Of a DNA stretch of 64,000 nt, positions 18,374-27,648 are shown piece after piece. The notes beneath the pieces are model-generated. The model was not told the DNA's origin and ran no database searches. It saw only the letters and a list, made by a program, of their open reading frames with translations. Made by a program: the position numbers and the translations under genes. This stretch comes from CAIKMD01 sp036501365 (lineage in GTDB: Bacteria; Pseudomonadota; Alphaproteobacteria; ATCC43930; CGMCC-115725): NCBI GenBank assembly GCA_036501365.1, contig DASYAL010000074.1, positions 1-64,000 of the forward strand. Reading direction: 5' to 3'. Numbering within the stretch: position 1 is the first letter of the stretch; each line of letters begins with the position of its first letter.

Positions 18374-18970
18374 ATGAAGCTGTTTCTCACGGTCGTCTTG
18401 TCTCTGGTGATGATCGCGCTGGTGGCGCATGCGCAGCTGATGTCGCCGGGGTATCCGCCGCCCCCGCCCCCGCCCGGCCACTATCCGCCGCCCCCGCCGC
18501 CGCCCGCCATGGCGCCGGAAGCGCCGCCGAGCGCCACCGAGATGATGCCGCCCCCGCCGACGATGGCGCCCCCAGCACCCGCGCCGCAGCAGGCGATAAC
18601 GCCGCCGCAGCCGCCCGCCCCGCCGGCGGCGCTCCAGGCGCAACAGCAGGGCAACATCACCTTCGTCAGCGGCGGCGCCGGCGACGAAGACCGCGACGCG
18701 CTGAAGCAGGTCGAGAACCAATACAATCTTCGCCTGCTCTTTGCCGCGCGCAACGGCGATTACCTCGCCGATGTCGACGTGACGCTCGCCGACGCCCGCG
18801 GCAACGCCGTGCTCGATACGATCTCCGACGGCCCGATCTTCTACGCCCATGTGCCGCCCGGCCGCTATAAGCTGACGGTCTCCAATCAAGGCCAGAGCCA
18901 GAGCCGCGACGTGACGATCTCCGCCAGCGGGGCGGTGCATCAGGACTTCTACTGGGCGGCGGCGAGCTAG
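18374..18970 (+). CDS. Secreted Pro-rich protein with carboxypeptidase-regulatory-like domain
   Basis: 198 aa. A signal peptide is at 1-20 (cleavage near A-H-A). A proline stretch at about 25-90 holds two runs of seven prolines. The C-terminal domain (about 105-195) looks like a small beta-sandwich of the carboxypeptidase regulatory-like type: Y-L-A-D-V-D-V-T-L-A-D-A-R-G, then V-P-P-G-R-Y-K-L-T-V-S. Such domains occur in periplasmic or cell-surface proteins and have no enzymatic role alone. The Pro segment may span periplasm or peptidoglycan. Function unknown. Confidence 0.75.
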   Translation: MKLFLTVVLSLVMIALVAHAQLMSPGYPPPPPPPGHYPPPPPPPAMAPEAPPSATEMMPPPPTMAPPAPAPQQAITPPQPPAPPAALQAQQQGNITFVSGGAGDEDRDALKQVENQYNLRLLFAARNGDYLADVDVTLADARGNAVLDTISDGPIFYAHVPPGRYKLTVSNQGQSQSRDVTISASGAVHQDFYWAAAS

Positions 18971-19032
18971 CAACGCAAGCGCGAACGCGAACGCGGTTGT
19001 CCGCCCGGCGGCTTTGCCCGTAAAGTCGCCGC

Positions 19033-19638
19033 GTGGACGACGACACCGTCAAGATCCTCAAACGCGAGACCCTGCATCGCGGCTTCTTCCGCCTCGAGCG
19101 CTATCGCGTCCAACACAAACTCTATAACGGCGGCTGGAGCGCCGAGCTCGACCGCGAGATTTTCGAGCGCGGCCGCACCGTCGGCGTGCTGCTCTACGAT
19201 CCCGATCGCGACGCGCTGGTGATGATCGAGCAGTTCCGGCTGCCGGCGCACCTCGCCGGCTTCCCGGCCTGGGTGCTCGAGATGGTCGCGGGCATGGTCG
19301 ATCATGCGGGCGAAAGCGAGGCCGAGCTGGCGCGGCGCGAAACGCAGGAAGAGGCCGGGCTCGCGATCATCGGCGAGCCAGTCTTCATCCATCGCTACAT
19401 GCCGAGCAATGGCGCCTGCACCGAGGTCATCGATCTGTTCTGCGCCCGCGTCGATGCCCGCGGCGCCGGCGGCATCCACGGCCTCGCCCATGAGAACGAG
19501 GACATCAAGGTCGTGGTGCTGAGCTTCGCGGAAGCGATGCGGCTGGTGCGCGGCGACGAGATCAAGAACGGCGCGACCTTGCTCGCGCTTTATTGGCTCG
19601 CCTTGGAGCGCGACCGGCTGCGGCGCGACTGGCGCTGA
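19033..19638 (+). CDS. Nudix hydrolase, ADP-ribose pyrophosphatase-like
   Basis: 201 aa with the NudF-type layout: an N-terminal swapped beta domain, V-A-G-M-V-D before the Nudix box, then R-R-E-T-Q-E-E-A-G-L at 101-110. The catalytic R-E-x-x-E-E core is intact. The leading part of the box has one extra residue compared with the G-x5-E rule (G87 to E94), a small oddity. The predicted reaction is ADP-ribose to AMP plus ribose 5-phosphate. The start is GTG at 19033 with only a weak ribosome site. cysK follows 47 bp later. Confidence 0.85.
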   Translation: MDDDTVKILKRETLHRGFFRLERYRVQHKLYNGGWSAELDREIFERGRTVGVLLYDPDRDALVMIEQFRLPAHLAGFPAWVLEMVAGMVDHAGESEAELARRETQEEAGLAIIGEPVFIHRYMPSNGACTEVIDLFCARVDARGAGGIHGLAHENEDIKVVVLSFAEAMRLVRGDEIKNGATLLALYWLALERDRLRRDWR

Positions 19639-19685
19639 TCGGCGCAATGGTTGATCGAAGCAACCGCGGCGCTTAGTCTCGGCTT

Positions 19686-20696
19686 ATGGACATTCGCGAC
19701 GGCTTCATCGGCACTGTCGGCAACACGCCGCTGATCAAATTGCGCCGCGCCTCGGAAGAGACCGGCTGCGAGATCCTCGGCAAGGCCGAGTTCCTCAATC
19801 CCGGCGGCTCGGTCAAGGACCGCGCCGCGCTCTATATCATCAAGGATGCCGAGGAGCGCGGCCTCTTGAAGCCCGGCGGCGTCATCGTCGAGGGCACCGC
19901 GGGCAATACCGGCATCGGCATCGCTCTCGTCGGCAATGCGCTCGGCTACAAGTCGGTCATCGTCATGCCCGAGACGCAGAGCCAGGAAAAGAAGGACATG
20001 CTGCAGCTCTGCGGCGCCGATCTGCGCCTCGTGCCCGCCGTGCCTTATGCCAATCCGATGAACTATGTGCGGTATTCCGAGACCTTGGCGAAAGAGGTCG
20101 AGGCCGCCTCGTCCTGCGGCGCGATCTGGGCCAATCAGTTCGACAACCTCGCCAATCGCCGCGCGCATTACGAGACCACCGGCCCCGAGATTTGGGAGCA
20201 GACCGACGGCAAGGTCGACGGCTTCGTCGCCTCGGTCGGCACCGGCGGCACGCTGGCCGGCACGGCGATGGCGCTCAAGGAGCGCGACAAGAACGTCAAA
20301 TGCTATCTCGCCGATCCGATGGGGTCGGCGATCTACAGCTATTACGCGACCGGCACGCTGAAGGCCGAAGGCAATTCGATCACCGAAGGCATCGGCCAGG
20401 GCCGCATCACCAAGAATCTCGAAGGCGCGCCGCTCGACGGCTGGTTCCAGGTGACCGACGAGGAGATGCTGCCGGTGCTGTTCGATCTCGTCACCGAGGA
20501 AGGGCTGATCCTCGGCGGCTCGACCGGTATCAACATCCTCGGCGCGATCAAGGCGGCGAAGCAATTGGGACCCGGCCATACCATCGTGACGATCCTCGCC
20601 GATTACGGCACACGCTATCAGTCGAAACTCTTCAACCCAGATTTCCTGCGCCAGAAGAAGCTGCCGCTGCCGAAATGGCTGATCGGGCAGAAATAG
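19686..20696 (+). CDS. cysK: Cysteine synthase A (O-acetylserine sulfhydrylase)
   Basis: 336 aa fold-type II PLP enzyme making cysteine from O-acetylserine and sulfide. PLP lysine is K44 in N-P-G-G-S-V-K-D-R; the substrate loop is G-T-A-G-N-T-G; the phosphate-binding loop G-T-G-G-T lies near 184-188; G-G-S-T-G-I-N is near 278. It lacks the CBS domains of cystathionine beta-synthases. sseA follows 12 bp later, a pairing that joins sulfur assimilation with sulfur transfer. A cystathionine beta-synthase-like activity cannot be excluded from sequence alone. Confidence 0.93.
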   Translation: MDIRDGFIGTVGNTPLIKLRRASEETGCEILGKAEFLNPGGSVKDRAALYIIKDAEERGLLKPGGVIVEGTAGNTGIGIALVGNALGYKSVIVMPETQSQEKKDMLQLCGADLRLVPAVPYANPMNYVRYSETLAKEVEAASSCGAIWANQFDNLANRRAHYETTGPEIWEQTDGKVDGFVASVGTGGTLAGTAMALKERDKNVKCYLADPMGSAIYSYYATGTLKAEGNSITEGIGQGRITKNLEGAPLDGWFQVTDEEMLPVLFDLVTEEGLILGGSTGINILGAIKAAKQLGPGHTIVTILADYGTRYQSKLFNPDFLRQKKLPLPKWLIGQK

Positions 20697-20708
20697 CCCC
20701 GGCGACCG

Positions 20709-21584
20709 ATGCCCTACGCCCATCCCGAATCCCTGGTCTCGACCGAATGGCTCGCGGCGCATCTGAGCGATCCGGATATGCGCCTCCTCGACGGCTCCTT
20801 CACCCTGCCGAACGTCAAGCCGACGGCGCAGGAAGAATATGCGCGGCGGCATATCCCGGGTGCGGTGTTCTTCGATATCGACGCGATCTCGGATCACGCC
20901 AATCCGCTACCGCATATGCTGCCGTCGCCCGAAGATTTCGCGCGCATGATGGGCGCGCTCGGTATCGGCGATGCGACCCGCGTCATCGTCTATGACATCG
21001 CCGGCTTCGGCTCGGCGCCGCGCGTCTGGTGGATGATGCGTGTCTTCGGCCATGACAATGTCGCGCTCCTCGATGGCGGGCTGCCGAAATGGTTCGCCGA
21101 AGGCCGGCCGGTGACGCGCGATGTAGCGCATCCGCCGCCGGCGATCTTCACGTCGCGCTTCGATACAACCCGGGTGCGCAGCAAGGCCGATGTCATCGCC
21201 AATCTTCAGAGCCGGCACGCGCAGGTGCTCGATGCGCGCTCGGCGGCGCGCTTTGCCGGCACCGCGCCCGAGCCGCGGCCCGGCCTGCGCGGCGGCCATA
21301 TCCCCGGCAGCATCAATCTTCCCTACGACCGACTCGGCGATCCGGCGACGAAAACTTTTTTGCCGGCCGAAGCGATCGCGCAGCGTTTCGCCGAAGCAGG
21401 CGTCGAGCGCGGCAAGCCGGTCGTGACGAGTTGCGGCTCCGGCGTCACCGCTTGCGCCCTCGCCTTTGGGCTCCATCTCATCGGCTGGGGCAAGGCGGCG
21501 GTCTATGACGGCTCGTGGTCGGAATGGGGCTTGGAGAATAACGACACGCCGGTTGAAACTGGGGCTGGCGAAACCGGCGCTTAG
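20709..21584 (+). CDS. sseA: 3-mercaptopyruvate sulfurtransferase
   Basis: 291 aa with two rhodanese domains; the first is inactive and the second carries the catalytic cysteine C242 in C-G-S-G-V-T-A, the loop type specific for 3-mercaptopyruvate rather than thiosulfate. W-L-A-A-H-L and the R-H-I-P-G-A motif of the first domain are present. It is cotranscribed with cysK (12 bp gap) and transfers sulfur from mercaptopyruvate to thiols or cyanide. The cytoplasmic location is inferred from the absence of a signal peptide. Confidence 0.93.
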   Translation: MPYAHPESLVSTEWLAAHLSDPDMRLLDGSFTLPNVKPTAQEEYARRHIPGAVFFDIDAISDHANPLPHMLPSPEDFARMMGALGIGDATRVIVYDIAGFGSAPRVWWMMRVFGHDNVALLDGGLPKWFAEGRPVTRDVAHPPPAIFTSRFDTTRVRSKADVIANLQSRHAQVLDARSAARFAGTAPEPRPGLRGGHIPGSINLPYDRLGDPATKTFLPAEAIAQRFAEAGVERGKPVVTSCGSGVTACALAFGLHLIGWGKAAVYDGSWSEWGLENNDTPVETGAGETGA

Positions 21585-21595
21585 GGAGGACGTGA

Positions 21596-22219
21596 ATGAC
21601 GGACGCGCTGCAGCGCCTCGTCGATGAAAGCGAGATCCGGCGCATCCGGCGGCTCTGGGCCTTCGCGCGCGACCAGGGCGATTGGGAGACGGTGGCAAGC
21701 CTCTTCCATCCCGAAGCGACCGTCTCGATCTCGTGGTATGCCGGCTCGGCCGCCGGCTTCATCGAATCCTCGCGCAAGATGTTCGGCCAGGCGCGGCCCG
21801 AGACGCGCAGCAAGCATTGGTTCGGCAACGACCGCCTCACCCTCAAGGATGGGCGCGCGACGCTCGAGACCGATGTCGAGGTGCGCGGCCGCGATCTGAT
21901 CGACGGCCAGCTGTTCGATTTCCGTTACGAGGGCCGCTTCTTCGACCGGTTCGAGAAACGCGCCGGCGCGTGGAAGATCGCGCAATGGACCTGCCTCTAC
22001 GACAGCGACCACCTCGAGCCGGTCGTGCCGGGCTCGGTGCCGGCTGCGTTCTTCGATGAGCTGAAGCTGACCGGCGTCGAAAGCCGTGTCGCCTATATGC
22101 ATTTTCGTCAGAAGAAGACCGGCCGACCGGCCGCGCCCTTCATCATCATCGGCGGCACCGAAGCCGAGGCGACGCTGAAGCGCGACGCGGCAGTCTGGCT
22201 CGTCGAGGGCGCATCGTGA
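21596..22219 (+). CDS. SnoaL/NTF2-like polyketide-cyclase-type protein
   Basis: 207 aa alpha+beta barrel of the nuclear-transport-factor-2-like (SnoaL_4) superfamily. The N-terminal E-I-R-R-I-R-R-L-W-A-F-A-R-D helix followed by V-A-S-L-F-H-P-E-A is the usual first element, and W-K-I-A-Q-W-T ends the barrel. Proteins of this type include isomerases and small dioxygenase subunits. GGGAGGA precedes the ATG. The stop overlaps the GTG start of the next gene by 4 bp, so the two are coupled and probably act in one catabolic step. Confidence 0.8.
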   Translation: MTDALQRLVDESEIRRIRRLWAFARDQGDWETVASLFHPEATVSISWYAGSAAGFIESSRKMFGQARPETRSKHWFGNDRLTLKDGRATLETDVEVRGRDLIDGQLFDFRYEGRFFDRFEKRAGAWKIAQWTCLYDSDHLEPVVPGSVPAAFFDELKLTGVESRVAYMHFRQKKTGRPAAPFIIIGGTEAEATLKRDAAVWLVEGAS

Positions 22220-23388
22220 GCGCCGCCGCCGCGGATGCGATCGCACGCGCGCGGGCGCTCGCGCCGCTGCTCGCCGCCGAGGCCGAAGAGATCGAACGCA
22301 GCCGGCGCCTCACGCCCAAGGTGGTCGCGGCGCTGGTCGAGGGCGGGTTCTACCGCCTGCTGCTGCCGAAGAGTGTCGGCGGCGGCGAGGCCGCGCCGGC
22401 GGTGTTCCTCGGCGTGCTCGAAGAGATCGCCAAGGCCGATGCCAGCACGGCCTGGTGCCTCGGCCAATGCGGCGTCTGCGCCATGGTCGCGGCCTATCTC
22501 GATCCCGCGGCGGCGCGCGAGATCTTCGATGCCGCGCCGGGCATCCTCGCCTGGGGCGCGACCGCGGGCGAGGCGCGCGCCGTGCCGGGCGGCTATCGCG
22601 CCACCTGGCGCTGGAGCTTTGCCAGCGGCTGCCGCCAGGCGGGCTGGATCGGCGCCCATGTGCAGATCATCGAGGACAGCGGCAAGAAGCGGCTGAAGCG
22701 CGACGGCAAGCCCGCGCTGCGCACGATCCTCTTTCCGGTATCAAGCGCGAGATTCTACGACGTCTGGGACGTGGTCGGCTTGAAGGGCACCGGCACCGAC
22801 GATTATTCGGTCGATGATCTCTTCGTGCCGGAGCGCTTCTCGGCGCTGCGCGATGATGCCGGCGAGCGGCGCGAGACCGGCGCGCTCTATAAGGTCAGCA
22901 CCAGCATGATGTTCGGCCTCGGCTTTGCCGCGATCGCCTTAGGAGTGGCGCGCGCGACGCTCGACGCCGCGATCGAGACCGCGCGCGGCAAGACTTCGCG
23001 CGATCTCAAGACCGGCATGCGCCACAACAACGTCGTCCAAGCGACGGTCGGCCGCGGCGAAGCAAAACTGCGCGGAGCGCGCGCCTATCTCTATGCGGCG
23101 CTTGGCGAGGCTTGGGCCGATCTCGAAGCCGGCAAGCCACTCACGGTCGATCATCGCCTCGCGCTGCGCCTCGCCGCGACCTGGACCATCCACCAGGCCG
23201 CCGAGGTCGCCGACGCCGCCTATCACATGGCCGGCGCGACCGCGATCTTCCGCGCCAACGCCTTCGAGCGGCGTTTCCGCGACATTCACGCGATCGCCCA
23301 GCAGATCCAAGCACGCGACATCCATTACGAGAGCGTCGGCCAGGTGATGCTCGGCCTCGATCCCGACGCTTCGGTGTTCGCGACCTAG
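22216..23388 (+). CDS. Acyl-CoA-dehydrogenase-fold flavoprotein (monooxygenase-like)
   Basis: 390 aa of the acyl-CoA dehydrogenase superfamily, in the branch with HsaA-type group D flavin monooxygenases and indole/dibenzothiophene oxygenases. An N-terminal helical domain includes Y-R-L-L-L-P-K-S-V-G-G, and the middle beta domain has W-S-F-A-S-G and K-G-T-G-T-D-D-Y-S. The C-terminal bundle has H-x-A-G-A-T-A-I-F-R. The glutamate base of true acyl-CoA dehydrogenases is not evident, which supports the oxygenase branch. Start GTG overlaps the SnoaL-like gene. Substrate and flavin reductase partner are unknown. Confidence 0.82.
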   Translation: MSAAAADAIARARALAPLLAAEAEEIERSRRLTPKVVAALVEGGFYRLLLPKSVGGGEAAPAVFLGVLEEIAKADASTAWCLGQCGVCAMVAAYLDPAAAREIFDAAPGILAWGATAGEARAVPGGYRATWRWSFASGCRQAGWIGAHVQIIEDSGKKRLKRDGKPALRTILFPVSSARFYDVWDVVGLKGTGTDDYSVDDLFVPERFSALRDDAGERRETGALYKVSTSMMFGLGFAAIALGVARATLDAAIETARGKTSRDLKTGMRHNNVVQATVGRGEAKLRGARAYLYAALGEAWADLEAGKPLTVDHRLALRLAATWTIHQAAEVADAAYHMAGATAIFRANAFERRFRDIHAIAQQIQARDIHYESVGQVMLGLDPDASVFAT

Positions 23389-23399
23389 CGAACGAGCGC

Positions 23400-26300
23400 C
23401 TAGTGCGGCTGCGGCGAGGGGCGCGGCAGGCCCGGCTCGCTGGCGCTGGCGTGATGCTCGGCGCCGATCAGCATATAGACCGCGGGCACGACGAAGAGCG
23501 TGAAGAGCGTGCCGATCGCCAGGCCGGAGAAGATGATGAGGCCGATCGAAAAGCGCGACACGGCGCCGGCGCCGCCCGCGGTGATCAGCGGCACGACACC
23601 GAAGACCATCGCCGCCGTGGTCATCAGGATCGGCCGGAAGCGGATGGTCGCCGCTTCCTCGATCGCCTCGCGCTTCGACTTGCCCTGCTCCTGCAAGCTG
23701 TTCGCGAATTCGACGATCAGGATGCCGTGCTTGCTGATGAGGCCCATCAGCGTCACCAGCCCGACCTCCGAATAGATGTTGAGCGACGCGCCCGGCAACT
23801 GCAAGATCGAGCAGACGAGCAGGACGATCAGCGCGCCGGCGATCGACATCGGCACCGAGACGAGAATCACCACCGGATCGCGGAAGCTTTCGAACAAAGC
23901 GGCGAGCGCAAGGAAGATGATGATGACCGCGAAGCCGAAGGTCGCGACGAAGCCGCTCGATTCCTGCACGTATTGGCGCAGCGGCCCGCCGTAATCGACG
24001 GTATAGCCTTGCGGCAAGGTGCGCGCCGCGAGGCCTTGCAGGTAAGCAAGCGCGTCGCCGGTCGGCACGAAGGCGATGCCTTGGATGGTCGCCGAATTTT
24101 GCTGCTGGAAGTGATTGAGCGATTCCGGAACGGTCTCGTTCTTCAAGGTCGCGACGGTCGACAGCGGAATCATGCTGCCGTCGCTGGCGCGCACATAATA
24201 ATTGCGCAGCTGATCGGGGTTGAGGCGCGCATATTGCGCAACCTGGGGGATCACCTTGTAGGACCGGCCACTAAGACTGAACCAATTCACATAGCCGCCG
24301 CCCAAACCCGAGGCCAGCGCGCCACCGATATCGCTCATCCTGAGGCCGAGCTGCGCCGCCTTGTCCCGGTCGATGGTCACCGTCGTCTGCGGCTGGTCGA
24401 TACGCAAATCGGTGTTGATGGCAATGAAATCGCCGCTTGTCTGCGCTTCCTTGAGAAAATTCTGCGCGACCGTGTTGAGCTGGTCGAAAGGCTGCGTTGT
24501 CTTGATGACGAACTGGATCGGCAAGCCGAACGCGCCGGGCAAGGACGGCGGCAGCGCTGCGAAGGCCTGCTCGCCGGCGATCTGGCTGTTGATCTGCTGC
24601 TGCAGCAGCGGCGCGATCTGGTTCGCGGTGCGCGTGCGCTGGTCCCAAGGCTTTAGATTGAGGCCGGCAAACGACTGGCCCGGTATATCCATCTGGAAGA
24701 CATGCTGAAGTTCCGGATAGCTCGAGAAGATGCCGTAGAGCTGCTTCGTGTAGAGCAGCTTCTGGTCAAGCGTGGCGTTGGGCGCCGGCGTTTGGAAGGT
24801 GATGACGAAGCCCTGATCCTCGTCGGGCGCAAGCTCGGTCTTCTGGAAGCCCCAGAGAAAATAGATGCTGACGAGCACGATCAGCGCGAAAACGCTGGTG
24901 ACCGGGAGCGTGTCGAGGCTGCCATGCAGCATGCGGCGGTAGCGGTCGCGCACGCGGTTGAAGTGCTTGTCGACGAAATCGCCGAAATGCGCCTGCCAGC
25001 CGGGATCGCCGAGGTGATGCGGCTTCAACAGCCGCGAGCACATCATCGGCGACAAGGTCAGCGCGACGATCGCCGAAACCGTCACCGCGCCGACCAGGGT
25101 GAAAGCGAATTCGGTGAAGAGCGCGCCGGTCAACCCGCCCTGGAAGCCGATCGGTACATAGACCGCGACCAGCACGACCGTCATGGCGATGATCGGCCCC
25201 CCGAGCTCGCGCGCCGCCTGGATCGCGGCGGCAAAGGGGCTCATGCCGTCGTCGAGATGACGATTGACGTTCTCGACCACGATGATCGCGTCATCGACGA
25301 CGAGGCCGATGGCCAGCACCAGAGCGAGCAGCGTCAAAAGATTGATCGAGAAGCCGAAGGCCAGCATCATCATGAAGGTGCCGATGAGCGATACCGGGAT
25401 CGCGATCGCCGGAATCACCACCGAGCGCAGCGAGCCGAGGAAGACGAACACCACCAGGATGACGATGATGACGGCCTCGACGAGGCTGCGGATCACCTCT
25501 TGGATCGCGCTGTTCACGAAATCCGTCGAATCGTAGATCACCGCGGCTTGCAGCCCTTGCGGCAATTGCGATTCGATATCGGGCAGCGCCTCATGCACGG
25601 CCTTGACGACACTCAGCAAATTGGCCGCCGGCGCCACCTGCACGCCGAGGTAGACGGCATCCTGCCCGTCAAACGAAACCCGTTGGTCGTAGGTATCGGC
25701 GCCGAGCGAAACTGTCGCAACGTCGGACAATCTCACATTGGCGTTGTTCGCCTGCTTGATGACGAGATTGCGGAACTCGTCGAGAGAGTGAAGATCGGTC
25801 GAGGCGGTGAGGTTCACCTGCACCATCTGGCCCTTGGTCGAGCCGATGCCGGAGATGTAGTTGTTGGCTTGCAGGGCGGCGGCGACGTCGGCCGGCGTCA
25901 CGCCGAACGCCGCCATCTTCTGCGGATCGAGCCAGGCACGCAGCGCGAAATTCTCGGCACCGACGATTTCCGCGGTCTGGACGCCCTCGATCGCTTGCAG
26001 CTTCGGCTGCACGACCCGAACCAGGTAGTCCGTGATCTGGTTGCGGTTGAGGACATCGCTCTTGAAGCCGATATACGCCGCATCGAAAGACTGGCCGACC
26101 TTGATCGTCAGTACCGGCTGTTGCGTGCCGGTGGGCAGCTGGTTGAGCACCGAGCTCACTTTCGAGGTGATCTCGGTCATCGCCTTGTCGGGATCGTAGT
26201 TGAGGCGAAGGTTGACGGTGATCGTCGAGACGCTCGACTGACTCGTCGAGTTCATGTAGTCGATGCCGTCCGCCTGCGCGATCGCATTCTCGAGCGGTGT

Positions 26301-26495
26301 CGTGATGAAGCCGGCGACGATGTCGGGATCGGCGCCGTAGTAGGTCGTCATGACGGTGACGACAGCGTTCTCGGTCTTGGGGAATTGCAGCACGGGCAAG
26401 GTCGCGAGCGCGCGTAAGCCGAGGACGAGGATCATCAGGCTGACGACGCTCGCAAGCACCGGCCGGCGGATGAAGAGATCGGTGAAGGCACCCAT
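23400..26495 (-). CDS. RND efflux transporter, inner membrane pump (AcrB type)
   Basis: 1031 aa hydrophobe/amphiphile efflux pump with 12 helices and two large periplasmic loops. The proton-relay pair D-D is in helix 4 (V-V-D-D-A-I-I-V-V-E-N, about residue 400), and the N-terminal pattern F-I-R-R-P-V-L-A is typical. It is the third structural gene of a TetR / outer membrane factor / adaptor / pump operon reading leftward from 29831; the adaptor ends 10 bp upstream. It exports drugs or other amphiphiles as a trimer. Substrate range cannot be read from sequence. Confidence 0.96.
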   Translation of the reverse strand: MGAFTDLFIRRPVLASVVSLMILVLGLRALATLPVLQFPKTENAVVTVMTTYYGADPDIVAGFITTPLENAIAQADGIDYMNSTSQSSVSTITVNLRLNYDPDKAMTEITSKVSSVLNQLPTGTQQPVLTIKVGQSFDAAYIGFKSDVLNRNQITDYLVRVVQPKLQAIEGVQTAEIVGAENFALRAWLDPQKMAAFGVTPADVAAALQANNYISGIGSTKGQMVQVNLTASTDLHSLDEFRNLVIKQANNANVRLSDVATVSLGADTYDQRVSFDGQDAVYLGVQVAPAANLLSVVKAVHEALPDIESQLPQGLQAAVIYDSTDFVNSAIQEVIRSLVEAVIIVILVVFVFLGSLRSVVIPAIAIPVSLIGTFMMMLAFGFSINLLTLLALVLAIGLVVDDAIIVVENVNRHLDDGMSPFAAAIQAARELGGPIIAMTVVLVAVYVPIGFQGGLTGALFTEFAFTLVGAVTVSAIVALTLSPMMCSRLLKPHHLGDPGWQAHFGDFVDKHFNRVRDRYRRMLHGSLDTLPVTSVFALIVLVSIYFLWGFQKTELAPDEDQGFVITFQTPAPNATLDQKLLYTKQLYGIFSSYPELQHVFQMDIPGQSFAGLNLKPWDQRTRTANQIAPLLQQQINSQIAGEQAFAALPPSLPGAFGLPIQFVIKTTQPFDQLNTVAQNFLKEAQTSGDFIAINTDLRIDQPQTTVTIDRDKAAQLGLRMSDIGGALASGLGGGYVNWFSLSGRSYKVIPQVAQYARLNPDQLRNYYVRASDGSMIPLSTVATLKNETVPESLNHFQQQNSATIQGIAFVPTGDALAYLQGLAARTLPQGYTVDYGGPLRQYVQESSGFVATFGFAVIIIFLALAALFESFRDPVVILVSVPMSIAGALIVLLVCSILQLPGASLNIYSEVGLVTLMGLISKHGILIVEFANSLQEQGKSKREAIEEAATIRFRPILMTTAAMVFGVVPLITAGGAGAVSRFSIGLIIFSGLAIGTLFTLFVVPAVYMLIGAEHHASASEPGLPRPSPQPH

Positions 26496-26505
26496 CGTCC
26501 CGCCC

Positions 26506-27639
26506 CTATTGCTCGATCGGATGAGGGTTGGGGTTGTCGGTCGGCTGCACCGCGTTGTCGATATGGAGCGGCGAGCCGTTGCGCAGCTTGATCTGGCCGG
26601 CGGTCACGACCGTGTCGCCGGCCTTGACGCCTTTGAGGACCGCGATCTGATCACCGCGGGTATCGCCGGTGGTGACGAAGACCTGGCGCGCGGCGAGCTG
26701 CTGCTGTCCTTTGTCGTCCTTGCCCTTGTCGTCGACGAGATAGACCGTGTTGCCGTAGGGATTGTAGCTGACCGCGGTCTGCGGCAGCGTGATGTAACTC
26801 TGCGGCGCGCCGACATCGATCAGCACCGTCGCGAACATGCCTGGCAGCAGGCGGCGATCGGGATTGGCGATGCTGGCGCGGACCTGGACGTTGCGCGTGG
26901 TCGTGTCGACCTTGGAATTGATGGCGGCGATGGTGCCGGGGAACGTCTGGCCCGGATAGGTATCGACCTGGACAGTCAGTTTTTGGCCGACGGCGATCTG
27001 CGCCAGCGCCTGCTGCGGCAGGGTGAAATCGACATAGATCGGATCGAGCGCCTGCAGGGTCGCGATCGCGGTGCCGGGCGCGAGATATTGGCCGAGATCG
27101 ACCTGGCGGATGCCGACGCGGCCGGCAAAAGGCGCCTTGATCATCTTGTAATCGACCGTCGCCTGCTGCTCCGCGACCTGCGCCTGGTCCGCCTTCAGCG
27201 TCTGCGCGTCGGTGTCAACCACCTGCTTGCTCACCGCTTGCGCCTGAAACTGGCGCTGGTCGCGCTCGTAGGTGATGCGCGCGAGCTCGGCCTGCGCCTT
27301 CAAGGAATCGAGCTTCGCCTGATCGTCCGCGGCCGAAAGCTCGATCAGCAGCGCGCCCGCCGGCACGTCGGCGCCGCTGTCGAAATGGATCGCGGAGACG
27401 ATGCCGCCGACTTGCGCCGATAGGTCGGCACCGCGCACCGCCCTGAGGCTGCCGATCGCCTTGAGCTGCGGCTGCCATGGCTGCGTCGACGCAACCATGG
27501 TCGAGACGGTCTGCGGCGGATTAGCGAATTGCGCGAGCACCTTCTGCTTGAAGATCGGCACGACAACCCACTCGAAGCCGAAGATCAGGCCCAGCACGAT
27601 CCCGACCGCCACCAGCATGATGATCATTCGCTTGCGCAT
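26506..27639 (-). CDS. RND efflux periplasmic adaptor subunit (MFP)
   Basis: 377 aa membrane fusion protein. An N-terminal uncleaved anchor or signal (9-26) is followed by the split biotinyl-lipoyl domain, a helical hairpin rich in Q and A (about 120-165), a beta-barrel and a membrane-proximal domain. The motif Y-I-D-F-T-L-P-Q-Q-A-type (Y-V-D-F-T-L-P-Q-Q-A) marks the MdtA/MexE-like group. It bridges the pump at 23400 and the lipoprotein channel at 27649. Both flanking gaps are only about 10 bp. Confidence 0.95.
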   Translation of the reverse strand: MRKRMIIMLVAVGIVLGLIFGFEWVVVPIFKQKVLAQFANPPQTVSTMVASTQPWQPQLKAIGSLRAVRGADLSAQVGGIVSAIHFDSGADVPAGALLIELSAADDQAKLDSLKAQAELARITYERDQRQFQAQAVSKQVVDTDAQTLKADQAQVAEQQATVDYKMIKAPFAGRVGIRQVDLGQYLAPGTAIATLQALDPIYVDFTLPQQALAQIAVGQKLTVQVDTYPGQTFPGTIAAINSKVDTTTRNVQVRASIANPDRRLLPGMFATVLIDVGAPQSYITLPQTAVSYNPYGNTVYLVDDKGKDDKGQQQLAARQVFVTTGDTRGDQIAVLKGVKAGDTVVTAGQIKLRNGSPLHIDNAVQPTDNPNPHPIEQ

Positions 27640-27648
27640 CGGAATCCT

